Of a DNA stretch of 64,000 bases, positions 1 to 10,642 are shown in pieces. The notes under the pieces were generated by a model. That model was not told the DNA's origin, ran no database searches, and was given only the letters and a program-made list of their open reading frames with translations. The stretch covers positions 872,049 to 936,048 of the forward strand of contig MU001673.1 of assembly GCA_010093515.1 (NCBI GenBank), given 5' to 3'. The stretch comes from Lineolata rhizophorae (taxonomy: Eukaryota > Ascomycota > Dothideomycetes > Lineolatales > Lineolataceae). A program made the translations under genes and the position numbers. Positions within the stretch are counted from its first letter, which is position 1; each line of letters starts with the position of its first letter.

Positions 1-194
1 CCTGGTGCAGGTATTTGAGGAAGAGTGTTGATGTCCGTGGTGCTTCGCAAATATATGTACTTGTACTCTGTAGTGTTTGAACTGCTGTCCTGAGACAGTC
101 CAATTTATTGCTATGCTATAGCCTTCGCCTTGATGCCGTGCGTGATGCTGTGACCTTGATGATTCGTCGTACGACGTTTCGACCGTAAATGCCA

Positions 195-1397
195 TCATGC
201 CCTGCGCCGAGGAAGCAACTGCTCAAGCTGAGCCGCCCCCAAACCCGCCGCTTGTAGCACCGCCCATCTCAAGGCATCCATACCTAACAGCTTCCCATTC
301 GCGTCGCGTTTCTCGCCACTGCAGGCTAGAATCGCGTTCAGCCGCATGCCACGCCCGCCGTGCAGCCGCACGATGCCGTCGTAGACCTTTTCGCTCGCGT
401 GGCGCATATGGGCGAGGTGGCGCTGCCAGGCTTCGGGCGAAGGCATTCGAGGCCGCGGGAGCAGGATCTTGTCCGCTTTCGAGAGGACGATCTCGTGCGG
501 GATGCCGTTGGCGCGGAAGCCGTTGAGGATGTAGGTGTCGCTGTCCTTGAGGCCGTGCTCTGCGTCGACGAGGAGGAACGCACGGCGGAGTCTAGTTTTT
601 TAACGTAGCACACGCGTTAGGGGCCGCATGATCGTGGCAGTCCTGACACTCGCATCGTACATAGACAGAAGAGAAGCTACGAATACATACTGATCTCTTT
701 TGGACAAATACTTGAAAATCTCCTCTCCCCACTCCTTCCTACTCCCCTTGCCATACCCGGGCATATCCACGACGACCACGTTCCCGCCCCCGGCGCCCAC
801 CCACGGCTCCTTCCTCACCTTCTTCCTGCCCTTCTCATCCAGCCCGACGACCACATCCCTCACGCCCCCTTCGCCCGGCCCGACCAGGAACGCGTTCATG
901 GTCCGCGTCCGGCCCGGCTTCTTGCTCACGTGCGCGACGCGCTGCTTCGTGCGGCCCAGCAGCCCGTTCAGCAGCGAGCTCTTGCCGACGTTGCTGCGGC
1001 CCAGGAAGGCCACCTCGGGCGCCGGCGTCGCGGGGAAGTCGCGGTACGTCGGCGACGAGAACAAGAAGCGCGGGTTGCCGGCCGCGAAGAAGCGGTCCGC
1101 GAGCAAGAGCTGCGACGCGCTCGGCGCGGACGTCGTCAGGTAGGTGTTAATTGAGGGGGAGGTGAAGGAGGACGGCGATGGGAGGGCGGTGGGAGGGGCG
1201 GAGCTGCTGCTGCTGCTGTTGTCGAGGGCGGATGAGGAAGGGGAGGAGCGCGATTCGGGTTGCGCGGACGCGGTGGTGAGGCGACGGAGATGCTGGGATG
1301 GGGATGTCGGTGTCCGTTGGGATGTTCGAAGGCTGGATATGCAACTCTCGCACACGTATGCGATGGAGGGAGTGCCCCTCCTTAGTTTTGTAGACAT
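195..1397 (-). CDS. Mitochondrial EngB/YihA-type GTP-binding protein (MRX8-like)
   Basis: Exons 1397-691 and 591-195, 99-nt intron with GTATGT donor and CTAG acceptor; 367 residues. The TRAFAC/EngB G motifs are visible: G1 GRSNVGKSS (about residue 133), G3 DMPGYGKG (about 211), and after the splice G4 SKADK. The junction gives the family sequence KRDQLRRAFLLVDAEHG. The first ~100 residues are Ser/Thr/Arg-rich and read as a mitochondrial presequence. EngB proteins bind GTP and help assemble the large ribosomal subunit; the yeast relative Mrx8 acts in mitochondria, so a role in mitoribosome assembly is inferred. An in-frame ATG exists 27 codons upstream (1478); I chose 1397 because MSTKLRRG starts a typical presequence. 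The gene is divergent from fmc1, whose ATG lies 237 bp away. Confidence 0.88.
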
Positions 1398-1633
1398 CTT
1401 GTCTAAGGGAGTAATGGTCACGACAACGTCGAGTGCGTCGCGAACAGAAGATCCCCAAAATGACATTAGCGACGTCACTAGAGAACTCGTTGGTCAAAGC
1501 TCCCATTGCAAAGATCGTCGGCGACATTTCGCCGCAGCGCCTCACGCAACCATTTCAAAGCTCCTGTTGCGGGCCATATCCTACACTCAAGCGACTTGTG
1601 TGGCTGTACCGTCTCAATACTTTCCAGGCCACA
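1398..1633. promoter_or_regulatory. Shared divergent promoter of the EngB-like gene and fmc1
   Basis: Only 236 bp separate the two start codons, which face away from each other. Both products are predicted mitochondrial biogenesis factors, so co-regulation from one bidirectional promoter is plausible (inference). I see no obvious TATA box between them, which fits housekeeping genes. If the longer EngB start at 1478 is used the spacer shrinks to about 155 bp. Confidence 0.5.
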
Positions 1634-2053
1634 ATGGTACACCCACAAGCGCCAACGCTGCGCTCATTGTACCGCCAATTCCTCCGCGAAATCCCCTCCC
1701 GCGCCCACAGCCCCGGCCAGTCTATTCTCTCGAACCCTTCGCCGGTCCAACGGCACATCCGCACAGCTTTGGCCAATCCTCCGTCCTCTTCGCCATCACC
1801 AAATGAATCCGCTGCCGATACCACCGCGGCGCAAACAGACATCACCGCGCAGGTGCAGGAGGCGGAGCAGTTCATTCAGTACTTGCGCGCGCAGCGCGTG
1901 TACACTACGTTGCTGGAGAGATACAATCCGGGGATGAATATGGATGAGGAGGAGCGGGTCAGGCTTACAGCAAGGAAAGTCGGCATGGATTTGCCGCTTG
2001 AGGTGGAGATAATACCCGACGATAAGAAGGGGGGAGGTGGGAAGTCGGAATGA
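1634..2053 (+). CDS. fmc1: ATP synthase assembly factor FMC1, mitochondrial (LYR family)
   Basis: Intronless, 139 residues. The N-terminus holds the LYR-type motif LRSLYRQFLREIP. The C-terminal half carries the strongly conserved fungal FMC1 block VYTTLLERYNPGMNM followed by ARKVGMDLP. FMC1 acts in the mitochondrial matrix, stabilising Atp12 so that the F1 alpha/beta hexamer of ATP synthase can assemble. The open frame continues upstream to 1433, but the ATG at 1634 gives the family-typical N-terminus. A proline/serine-rich insert of about 50 residues separates the LYR helix from the conserved block. The tail is Gly/Lys-rich. Confidence 0.92.
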   Translation: MVHPQAPTLRSLYRQFLREIPSRAHSPGQSILSNPSPVQRHIRTALANPPSSSPSPNESAADTTAAQTDITAQVQEAEQFIQYLRAQRVYTTLLERYNPGMNMDEEERVRLTARKVGMDLPLEVEIIPDDKKGGGGKSE

Positions 2054-2708
2054 ATTAGCTATGAGGAAGGGGAGCACGATTGCATGGGAACAAGAGTAGG
2101 AGATATAGATAGAGGGAGAGTATGCTTTAAGTTTGTAACGATATGAATACCCGAGACGTATCCGTCCTACAGGGCCCAGAAGATCCATCGTTGATCAAGT
2201 TTGGGCCAGCATTAGTCTCTTCCAATGTATAGTATCTTATGTGGAGGATACGGTTCATATTTCCAAACAACGAATCAGCTACACCAGGAAGTACATCTGA
2301 CAAGTTTTATATCCAATTAGAATGCCATTCAAAGAACAATTATACAAGATGAGATAAGGCTCATTTCATAATCTCAATTAGAAGCTGATATGTACAATGC
2401 CGATCGTTGTTTCATAGATTCTAGACAACAATACAACGTGGTATGAAGGAGCACGTGCAAATTTGAAATGGAAAAGTTATGAGTCCCAGCGGAATATAAA
2501 GTTCTAAACGAAATCTCTATCAAGCATCCACACCACTTACCAGTTGTCGTGTCATGTGATGACGCCAGCCGAATGCCGCGTCGCGTTTCGCGACGCGATT
2601 CGCGAATTTCTCTAGCTCAGCAGCACGAACTTGTTGGAACATCAATCCCACTCGCCCAAGTCAAATCGGCCACGCAACACTGAATCGGCAGGGACATCAA
2701 GATCCAAG
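2054..2708. other. Intergenic region fmc1-ctf8
   Basis: Contains the fmc1 3' end and the ctf8 upstream region. It is fairly AT-rich, with short open frames only. No RNA gene or repeat recognised. Confidence 0.6.
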
Positions 2709-3152
2709 ATGCCGAGTGTTCCCCTGCACCCTCCGCAGGGCCCTGCTTCAGGCCTTTCGACTTCGAACCCTCTCCCAAAGCTTCTCCAGACACCCACAGG
2801 TCTTGCTATTGTCGAAATACAGGGCACCATCAACATGCCCCCGCCTGATGAGGACGAGGAGCCGTCGCCAGATTCAAGCCAGCACGTTGGCAGACTCGTG
2901 TTCCCAGCATATTCCCCCGGCAACCCGGAGGACACGGCCTGGATGAAGCGCGTTTACCTATACATCGGCGAAAACCAGCGCATGACCGGGGAAGTCAAGA
3001 AGCTTCCCAAGCCTCTAGCCGTGATCCGTAAACGCGAAGAAGGCGGCGAGGAGTCGCAAAGTCAGGCTGCAAGAGAGGAGCTGGAAATCGTGGAGATCGT
3101 GCGTCACAAAATCCTTTTCGCCCATCGGCCGGAACCCGTCAGCCAGGAGTAA
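2709..3152 (+). CDS. CTF8: Chromosome transmission fidelity protein 8 (Ctf8)
   Basis: Intronless, 147 residues. Family signatures in order: MPSVPLHPP at the start, LPKLLQTPTGLAIVEIQGTI, GRLVFPAYSP, WMKRVYLYIGENQRMTGEVK, LPKPLAVIRKR and a C-terminal EIVEIVRHKILFAHRPEP. Ctf8 joins Dcc1 and Ctf18 in the alternative clamp loader Ctf18-RFC, which loads or unloads PCNA and supports sister-chromatid cohesion in the nucleus. The frame is open 26 codons further upstream (2631), but homologues start at MPSVPLHPP, so I use 2709. The canonical loader subunit RFC1 is encoded 51 kb away in the same window; the two are functionally related but not clustered. Confidence 0.93.
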   Translation: MPSVPLHPPQGPASGLSTSNPLPKLLQTPTGLAIVEIQGTINMPPPDEDEEPSPDSSQHVGRLVFPAYSPGNPEDTAWMKRVYLYIGENQRMTGEVKKLPKPLAVIRKREEGGEESQSQAAREELEIVEIVRHKILFAHRPEPVSQE

Positions 3153-3853
3153 TGTACTGAGCGGAGCTCTATCTTTCCCGGGTCCAAAAACCAGGAACGA
3201 AGCTACAATACCTGCGACACTACGGAGTACGTCAATGCTTGTTATTGAGAGTGATCCGTGCCGTCATAGCTAGGACTCTACTTAATAGCGGAGTCGTAGC
3301 GCGGTTAGCTTCGATGGCGTTGTTGCTTCGGCGATTTTGCAGTCTTTCTACGCCTACTATTCTGTCCAGATGTATTTCCTAGGCATCATTGTGCTTTGAC
3401 AGAAAGCACACAATAGGAAACCATCTGTTTATGGTTTTTGGCTGCAACTGCCCTTGTAGCGGGTATTGTCTTCCCTTCGTGGATCGCTGGTCGGGTCGAA
3501 ACAGCATCACTAAGCGGCCGCCGCCGTAAAACAAATTACTTTGTTATGTTTTCTTGTAATTTGTGCTTCCAATGTCATATCGTGCCATGCAAATTGCGGG
3601 GTGTGGGAGCGCGGACCGACGGCTGCCGCACGAATATTAATGGCAATCCCGGACACGGAAACGCAGAGACCGCAACGAACAATATTGGGTAGGGACATGC
3701 TGACACAGAAGTGAGCGAGTTGTCTTTAAATGCCACGATGCCGCCACTGCTCAAGATTTTCCTTGGTTCTTGGCGAGATTCCAGACCACTTCTACGCGGA
3801 TATCCCTACCTAGCCACTTTTTGAGGCTCGAGATTCGCCTCATCGCAGCCGCA
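3153..3853. other. Intergenic region ctf8-secreted orphan
   Basis: No supported gene. Short open frames at 3438-3692 lack codon bias or recognisable similarity. Upstream part presumably holds the ctf8 3'UTR, downstream part the promoter of the gene starting at 3854. Confidence 0.6.
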
Positions 3854-4620
3854 ATGCGTTCCAGCGTCGTTGTTTCGGCAGCAATTGCGCTGCTGTCTCG
3901 CGCAGTATCTGCTCAGGAAGGCCCTGGCACCACGCTGCAAGAGGGTTTTTACTGGATTCGCGCCGTGGCGGCACCTAACTTCGTAAGCCCTGAATATCCT
4001 GCGCAGCAGAGTACTGTACTTACTTCTAGTGAAGCACAAATACCTTCAGACAGACCCTTTATACACCACCGGCGATGCATTGATGGAGGACTATACCACG
4101 GCAGGCCAATGGCAGATCATCGACGGCCAATTAGTGGAGCTGGTGAGCGCCCCTGGCGAGCCCGAAGAATATCTCTACGCCAATGTCGCAGAAGAATCCG
4201 ACGTGTATCCAAGTAAGCATGCTTGTTTCCATACATTGACTCTCACATTTAGAGCTTGCCGCATTTCTGGCTCTCTCTCTACACTCATGAATGCTGTAGC
4301 TGACCCTTTTCGCACAGACACCCTTGCCGTGACTGTCAATGAGACCGAGAATACCTATGGAACCTTTTCCTGGAATGGCGATGCTGTTATGTGGTCCGCG
4401 CCAGACCTGAACCGCCCGAATAACGCGGCGTGGTACGTGTGCGAGGGCCAGCGACTTTTTGTCAACCTCGGAAACTACTTGGATCCCAACAACACGCCTT
4501 CTGGGTGTGCTGACCAAACTGTACGTACAACATCAGTTACGAAATTTCGCAGTTTACCTTCGTGTTCTAACCTAATTCAAATAGATCCATTACTACAATG
4601 CTGCCACGGCGAACGATTAG
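3854..4620 (+). CDS. Small secreted protein, unrecognised family
   Basis: Four exons: 3854-3982, 4035-4212, 4318-4520, 4585-4620 (introns 52, 105 and 64 nt with GTAAGC, GTAAGC and GTACGT donors); phases agree and give 181 residues. The first ~20 residues (MRSSVVVSAAIALLSRAVSA) form a signal peptide cut before QEGPG. The mature part begins with FYWIRAVAAPNFHKYLQT, has an N-glycosylation site at NET, and only two cysteines (YVCEGQ and SGCADQ), which could form one disulfide. Exon 4 encodes only 11 residues and the stop. I do not recognise a catalytic motif; the fold and function are unknown. Likely extracellular or cell-wall. Confidence 0.75.
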
Positions 4621-4892
4621 ATTACTCACAGCGACATAGCGAGACCATAGAGAGCTGTGTAAATATGATCAATTCAGCAGGCTAGTTTAAAAGTGGACTC
4701 TTACAATTTTTGCAACTCAAAATTAGCTAGCCATCGTGTACAAGAGCTGGGGGCTCTTCCCATCAGTCTTGTAGCCGGCCAACTCTGCCCATTTTTGGAT
4801 AATCCATGACCCTAACGAGGGCGTTTTGAGATCTGAAAATGCACTCGGGCACCATAGTTTTGTATTGCTAACATTGCATGACTTGCAAGCCC

Positions 4893-5517
4893 CTAGAACC
4901 TCTCGACCGCTGCAATTGCTTCTTCCCACTTCTTCCGCATGCTCTCCTCCTCAGGCTCGTTTGCGCCAACTAGACCACTCCAGCTAGGGTTTCCCTGCCC
5001 AGCCCGTCAACGTATCAGCCAACGTTCAAAATATGGTTGGGTGCCCCGGAAGGACCTGACGTACCGGCGCCATGCTGAAGACCGGAACAACCCACCGAGG
5101 CCCGTTCGGATCCCCCTGTGCCTGCGGCTGCGGCTGCAGCCCGAACGGCGCCATGGTATCGGAGCGAGCCAGCCCGTGAGGCTCCGACTGGGGTCCGGAC
5201 GGCACCGGCGCGGCGAGCCTTGCGGATGCCTCCGAATGCGCCGAAGCTCCCGCGAGCGACAGGCGAGCGAACTGGGCCTCGGAAGTCCCCCCCGGCACCC
5301 TCCTCAGCGGGCAAAGCGGGAGCGTGCACTCGTGGTTTCGCGCTTCGCCGCGGCGCGGGGGGAAGACTCGCAGCGGCAGAGAGCCGGGAGGAGGGTAAGA
5401 GTGGGCATAGGGGCACCGTTGGTCGTCGTGATCGGTGCAGCGGCGCCCATGGTAAAAATCGAAGCACATGTAGTTGCGGAGTGCTTGAGCGGAAGATCCG
5501 TGGGGGTTGGAATTCAT
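4893..5517 (-). CDS. Small CCCH-type zinc-finger protein
   Basis: Exons 5517-5065 and 4994-4893; 70-nt intron with GTACGT donor and GGGCAG acceptor, phase 0; 184 residues. Residues ~18-39 contain one CCCH finger: Cys-x8-Cys-x7-Cys-x3-His (YMCFDFYHGRRC...CPYAH). The middle is Pro/Ala/Ser-rich and disordered. The spliced C-terminus (EESMRKKWEEAIAAVERF) is a short charged helix followed by a stop. CCCH fingers usually bind RNA, less often protein or DNA. The 5' end is supported by an ATG at 5517. I cannot name an orthologue. Confidence 0.65.
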
Positions 5518-6067
5518 CGTGGCTGTAATAGAGGGCGGATGGAGAGAGGGTTTTGGTAGGTATACAAGTCATGACAGGTGTGGAGTACAATATTTAAAGA
5601 GTAGGCGAGGGTGGTATGCAGCTGAACAGATTAGACTTGGGTTAGAAAATTTTATATGTATAGTTCAACGTAACTTTAGAGCCATGCGATTAGATCCGAC
5701 TGTTAGCGAGTTAATGGTTACTCTGGAATGCCCAGTAACTACTGATGATGTTGGCGAAAGCACGAACGCAGATCTATGACATGTGAAGGATATTTGGTGC
5801 AGGAACACAGCCGGTAGTTCATTTAGGGTATTGGTGTCCAGTAACACTCTAGAAAATTTCCGAGCAGCGAAGTTGAACTCAAATACTCAAGAACAGAAAC
5901 TTTTCGAGCTATTTATTTTGGCAGTAGGTGCCCAGCTGTCATTAGCAGTCGTACCGTCCGTACAGCATCTCCGACGAGACTAAAAACTACGTGATATGTA
6001 CAAAATGTCATCCCTATAAATCATAAAATCATTCCCAATCCAAACCGCCGTCTCTCGATGCTTGCTT
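5518..6067. other. Intergenic region
   Basis: Between the CCCH gene start and the carboxypeptidase stop. AT-rich; no gene, RNA or repeat recognised. Confidence 0.6.
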
Positions 6068-8091
6068 CTACGAGTCCCAATAAATCGGGACGTCCCAAAC
6101 CCCGCCCGTCTCCTCTTCCCCCGCCGCGCTGCTCGTGCTCGACGGCAGCGGCACGAACGGGTTCGTGTGCGTAGCTTCGGGTTCACCCTCGGTGCCGTAG
6201 TCGTCGGTCAGCGGCTCGCTGCCGTCGGCGAGGATCATGTGATTGATGGTGCGGTCGAAGAAGGCGAGCGAAGCCTCCGGCTGGTAGTAGGGGATCTCGT
6301 GGCCGGACTCGTAGATGCGGAGGAAAGAGAAATTGCCGTACTGGCGGACCTCGCCGTACTCGGTGTCGTCGACGGTAAAGGGCACGTAGCCGCTGGCGCG
6401 GAAGGCGTCGGCGTCGGTGTAGTTGACGGCTAGCGAGACGGCCTCGCCGCCGAACCAGTTGCAGATGTAGTCGGCGTCGCCGTAGATGAGGCCGACGCGC
6501 ACGCCCTGGTCGAGCAGGTACTCGAGGTCCTCCATGTACGTCTCCCACACGAAGTCGCCCGTCTGCGCGAACGCGTAATACGTGTTGGCGTTGTTGGTCG
6601 TGTAGTTCACCGCGACGCCAAGGATGTTCTGAACTTCAGCCGTGTTGAGCATGTCGATGAAGTAGTCGGGAGGCGTCGGGTCGTCGTATGGGTGGCGGAT
6701 GTCGTACACACCGCGGCCTTTTGAAACGTATCAGCCTTTGCAATCCACAGTGGCCTGCCAAGGTAGAATGGAACTTACCTCCGTAGGAGTAGTACGGATA
6801 CTCAACAGTGAGACGGCAGACAGCTTGGGCTTGAGAACAAACGGCCTCTCCGCTCAAGGAAGACTTGTTACCAGCTCTGCAATACGAAATCTTTGTCAAG
6901 TCAGCACACGATGTTATTTGCGTAGAGGCCATTGCTTACATAGTCTGCACATCCGTCCTGCATTGACCAGGCAAACTTCATAAAGTTGTAGACCGTGTCG
7001 TTGATTGCCTTGATGCCATACGTATTATTGACAGCAAACTCCGGATAGTACGGCGTTTGGATTGCCGAATCGATGATGCCATTGATAATCTAAGACTTCC
7101 GTCAGCGCCTTACACAATCGATTAAGCTGTACATAGGGGCATCGAGACGTACGCCAAGTGTGTCCATATGAAGCTCAGTGCCGGGCATGCTGCCATTGGC
7201 GATGAGCTGGTTTTGCTCGTAGAAATAGTCGTAAAAGGTAGGGCCGTAGTGACCACCGTAACTTTCAGTCCAGAGATGGAAGATCTTGCTCGAGACTTCT
7301 GAGTCCAGCTGCGGCAGAGCTGAGTAGAATCCTTGCATGATGTGGAAGGCAGCCACAGCAGCCATCTGTGTCGTGTCGATATGCTCGGCATCGGCAATGG
7401 GCCACCGTCCGGTCACGGATTGCACAGTCTCGTCGACGAACGCGCCAGTCACATTGTCCATTGAGCCGGCTTCCATGGTCGTGTAGGAAAAGCCAGTGCC
7501 AAAGGGCTGCGACAGGAAGAGCATGTTGGAGACATTATTCCATGCGTAGGGGTTATACATGGTCTCAAGTTCTTCCGTTACGTTGCACGGGCCGAGCTCT
7601 GAAGAATTCCGTCAGTGATGGGTGAAATGTAGATATTTATGAGATGACGCTACCTTGGAAGAGTCCAATGAGGGAGTCTGAACCTGGGCCGCCATTGAGC
7701 CAGAGAGTGACAGGATCGTTGGCCGGGTCGTTGCGCGATTCGAAGAAGTAAAAGTACGCATGCGCATTGGGCGCAAGGTCGATGTAACCGGAATAGCTGG
7801 TCGATGTAAGTAAGCTCTCCCGCAAATTTTCTGAAGTAAAAATCGGGCATTTGCTCACGAATTGACGCCCGGCGTGGTCTCGCAGAAGCCTTCATTCCCG
7901 GGTTCCTTGTATCTGATGGTGACATTCGTCGGTGATACGATGGTTTTCAATCCCTCGGGAAATGGAGGAAGTTGGCGCGGCTCTTTCACACTGTGCCGCG
8001 GGTGTTCCAAAGGTGGTGCTAGAGCATTCGAGCTTCCCGCAAAGAGCGCAACAAGCGCTGAAGCTATCGTCAATCGCATATTGTCGCGCAT
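6068..8091 (-). CDS. Secreted serine carboxypeptidase, peptidase family S10
   Basis: Six exons: 8091-7859, 7796-7654, 7598-7153, 7089-6940, 6890-6779, 6717-6068 (introns 49-63 nt, all phases agree); 577 residues. The signal peptide is at the N-terminus ([21 protein letters not shown] from the internal ATG at 8079). S10 hallmarks: oxyanion-hole region LWLNGGPGS, catalytic Ser ~238 in [10 protein letters not shown], Asp ~444 in [10 protein letters not shown], and His ~501 in ESGHEIPYY. All three triad residues are present. The sequence resembles carboxypeptidase S1 ([13 protein letters not shown]). Exon 5 uses the acceptor ACAAAG at 6891, not the nearer TTGCAG, to stay in frame. Multiple N-glycosylation sites and a Ser/Thr/Glu-rich tail suggest an extracellular or vacuolar enzyme removing C-terminal residues from peptides. 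Confidence 0.93.
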
Positions 8092-10642
8092 ACTCGCCAC
8101 GCAGCAGAGCAAGGAGAGGACAAGAACTGGCGACTGTTGAGGGAGACACAGACTTAAAAGTGTCCAAGCCGTCCGATTGACCGCCACTGCAGCTTCTGCG
8201 CTGGTTATAGATGAAATTGGGCTGATTGAGGAGCGCACAGGGCAAAGCTTGTCGTGCTCGTGGGAAGCTGGGGGGAGCTATATATGCTACAGCTCTGTTG
8301 CAATCCAATAGAAATGCAATTAGGAAGGTAGCTAGCACCTATGACGCACCCGAAATGCGCAGTGCGAGCAGGTAACGCATTCCAATTGATAGCTACCTCC
8401 CACTAAGCTTCCTCTTCCCGGTAAAGGCAGCTCAGCGGTCATGGTGCTGCCCTGCACTGTAGCCGATCCACAGGGGCCCATGCCTTTTCTCCACGGTAAC
8501 TCGGCCTTGGGTGTGCGACCACATACTACGTACAGGAGCTCCCCTTGCCGATTCCCACAAGGCCGGATCCGTGAGCAGATAAAACGTGTCAGCCGTTGTT
8601 TCTTCCACTCCCCCTGCCTTGTAAGCGACTTGGCAGAAGAGCAGGTCCCCGCCACCGCCCGGGCAGGCACGGCAGGGCAGAAGCTTGTACCTCGAACGCC
8701 GCTGCTCTCGGCCACGGAGAGACTTCATGCGAACCGGTCGACCGAGGCCAGATCTTGCGTGTCTAAGTTGATAACGGCCCGCCGGGCGGCTCCGTCCAAA
8801 CCCCATCCGGAAGGTGGCCGCGGGCGTTTCCGATCCTTTGCGCGGGCGCGGGCCGCGATGGTTGGGCGGAGCGCGGCCGCGGCAATCGAGCGGGCAATGC
8901 ATGGCCGATGCGGGGCTTTGCGGCCGCGGGCACTTCCTTGCGCGTCGCGGCGGCACGGGACTGGCTTGCTCAGCATCAGTCGTGATGTTGGCCAAGGCGG
9001 TAGGGCGCGAGCTTAAGCTCCGGTCTGTCACGCGGCCAAGGCCGCTTGGCGGCGGCAGTGGCGGCCGCGGCACGTTAGCCCGCCAATGCAACAAGGCACG
9101 CGTCGACGGTCGATTCATATAAAAATTGGGTAACGAAGCGCATCGTGCGTGCGCGCTGGTGGTGGTGCGGCGGGCGCGAAAAATGTTCGCGGCCAGCTTC
9201 TCGAGCAGGAAAGCAACGGGGGCGTGCTATCTGCGCCTCCTCGCAGCTTGCTCGTATCGTCTCGCGTCGCCGGGCCGGGGAACGCCGGCGCAGGCGAGTG
9301 GGAGGAATCGATGATCGCCCGCTCCAGCTTCCTGACGCGGAATGCTTCTCCAAACGGCAATACTCCGTACATGTGCGCCGCGCAAAAGCCGGCTGCGTTA
9401 CGACTCGGGCGCGGCTCCTTTGGCCATTGTACAAAGAAAGACCCTGGCTGATGGGAGCTCTCCCGCTGTCTCTCGCTGCCCTTCGCTGCCGCCCTGCACT
9501 CGGCTCGATGTTCCCGGACAGAAAATGGAGAAATATCCGGATAAGAAGCGAAACCGGTGGCTGGGGCGCGCGGCCTTTTCTGCCATTTTTGTGCGCCTTG
9601 GGGGAGATAACCTAGATTAATATGCAATTGGCGTAACCACTAAATGAGACTGTTTGAAAGACGTGAGGTCGAGAATCTTGGACACCTGACGAGGCTGAGC
9701 GACAAGAGTACAAGAGTCGGCTAAATCGTCACGGGCGTTCTGATGCGGACCGGTCATGTGCAGACCGTTCCATGCATCGGAGGCATATCGCAGTCTTAGT
9801 AAGGAATTCTCGACCGGATTGTACTATGCTCTTAACCTGTGATGGGCGCCCGGTGCGTCGTGTATATTGAGTGCGTGTTGAAAGTGCGACTCTGCCGGCA
9901 GCCCGGCTGACTCGTTGCGAGGCGGAACGTTGAATCGACACCGCCTCGTTCGACCAAAGTCCGACACCCGACGGCCGAGTATCCGCTGACCTGGGCATGA
10001 CGCTTTTCTCGAGCCTTGGCTCTTCCAGGTCCTTGGCCCAAGGCCAAGGCTTGCGGTCAATGCGACTGGGCGTAGCGAGTTGCACAACCTTCGGTGTCGC
10101 TCATGTACGGCGTATATTGCTTGCGCAAGGGAATGATCCTTCTTAGTTACCGATCCTCGTCGGTAACTTCGAGCTTTCGGAGTCGGTGCTGATGACTCCG
10201 GGTGAGACTCCGCTGCAGTGATTGCAATTGAACGACATCTCGCTCGCATAAATCAGGCGCTCTGCCAAGTATCTTAAATCCATTGAAACAATCTGACTTT
10301 GAACCGTAATCGAACTTGATGACGTGTTTGTTTCATGTTTTGGTCTCGTGGAAATGAGAATTCCAATTACTATGGAATCATTTTATCATGCCGTTCATTC
10401 AAGCGCGATTCTTGGCTTAAAAAAAGGCTACAACAGTTATTGGGCCGAATGAATTATAGGTAAAACTATCTCGGGCGCTCAAGGATGTCGCGTATACAGA
10501 TACTAATAGGTAGCTTGAACTACCTTTTAAACTAAGCGCGCGACAGACGGGTATCATAAACAGCATTCCTCGTGTCCGTCATAAAGGAGGGAAAGGAAAA
10601 ACGGATAACCAAAAAAAAAGGGCACCAGAACGGAAGCTACCG
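8092..10642. other. Gene-free region with a GC-rich block
   Basis: 2.5 kb between two minus-strand genes. About 8640-9330 is GC- and CpG-rich and produces long overlapping open frames on both strands, none with splice structure, signal sequence or recognisable similarity. A TATAAAAA-like sequence lies near 9117 on the plus strand but no supported gene follows it. From about 9600 to 10640 the DNA is more AT-rich and featureless. Confidence 0.55.
8279..8285 (-). promoter_or_regulatory. TATA box of the carboxypeptidase gene
   Basis: A TATATA core on the minus strand, 188 bp upstream of the ATG at 8091, in a region otherwise lacking such runs. Confidence 0.45.

Noticed and set aside
4723-4929. 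68-residue minus-strand frame
   Set aside because: Overlaps the last exon of the CCCH gene in another frame; the spliced CCCH reading explains the region better.
6062-6548. Plus- and minus-strand frames over the carboxypeptidase last exon
   Set aside because: Shadows of the S10 coding sequence, which has all catalytic residues.
6891-6939. TTGCAG acceptor for carboxypeptidase exon 5
   Set aside because: It would break the frame; the ACAAAG acceptor at 6891 keeps phase and gives the family-like ISYCRAGN.
8432-9118. Long open frames on both strands in the GC-rich block
   Set aside because: They overlap each other, use stop-poor GC-rich DNA, show no motif, signal peptide or splice structure.
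9115-9627. 170-residue open frame on the minus strand
   Set aside because: No recognisable domain; composition matches the overlapping opposite frame, typical of a shadow frame.
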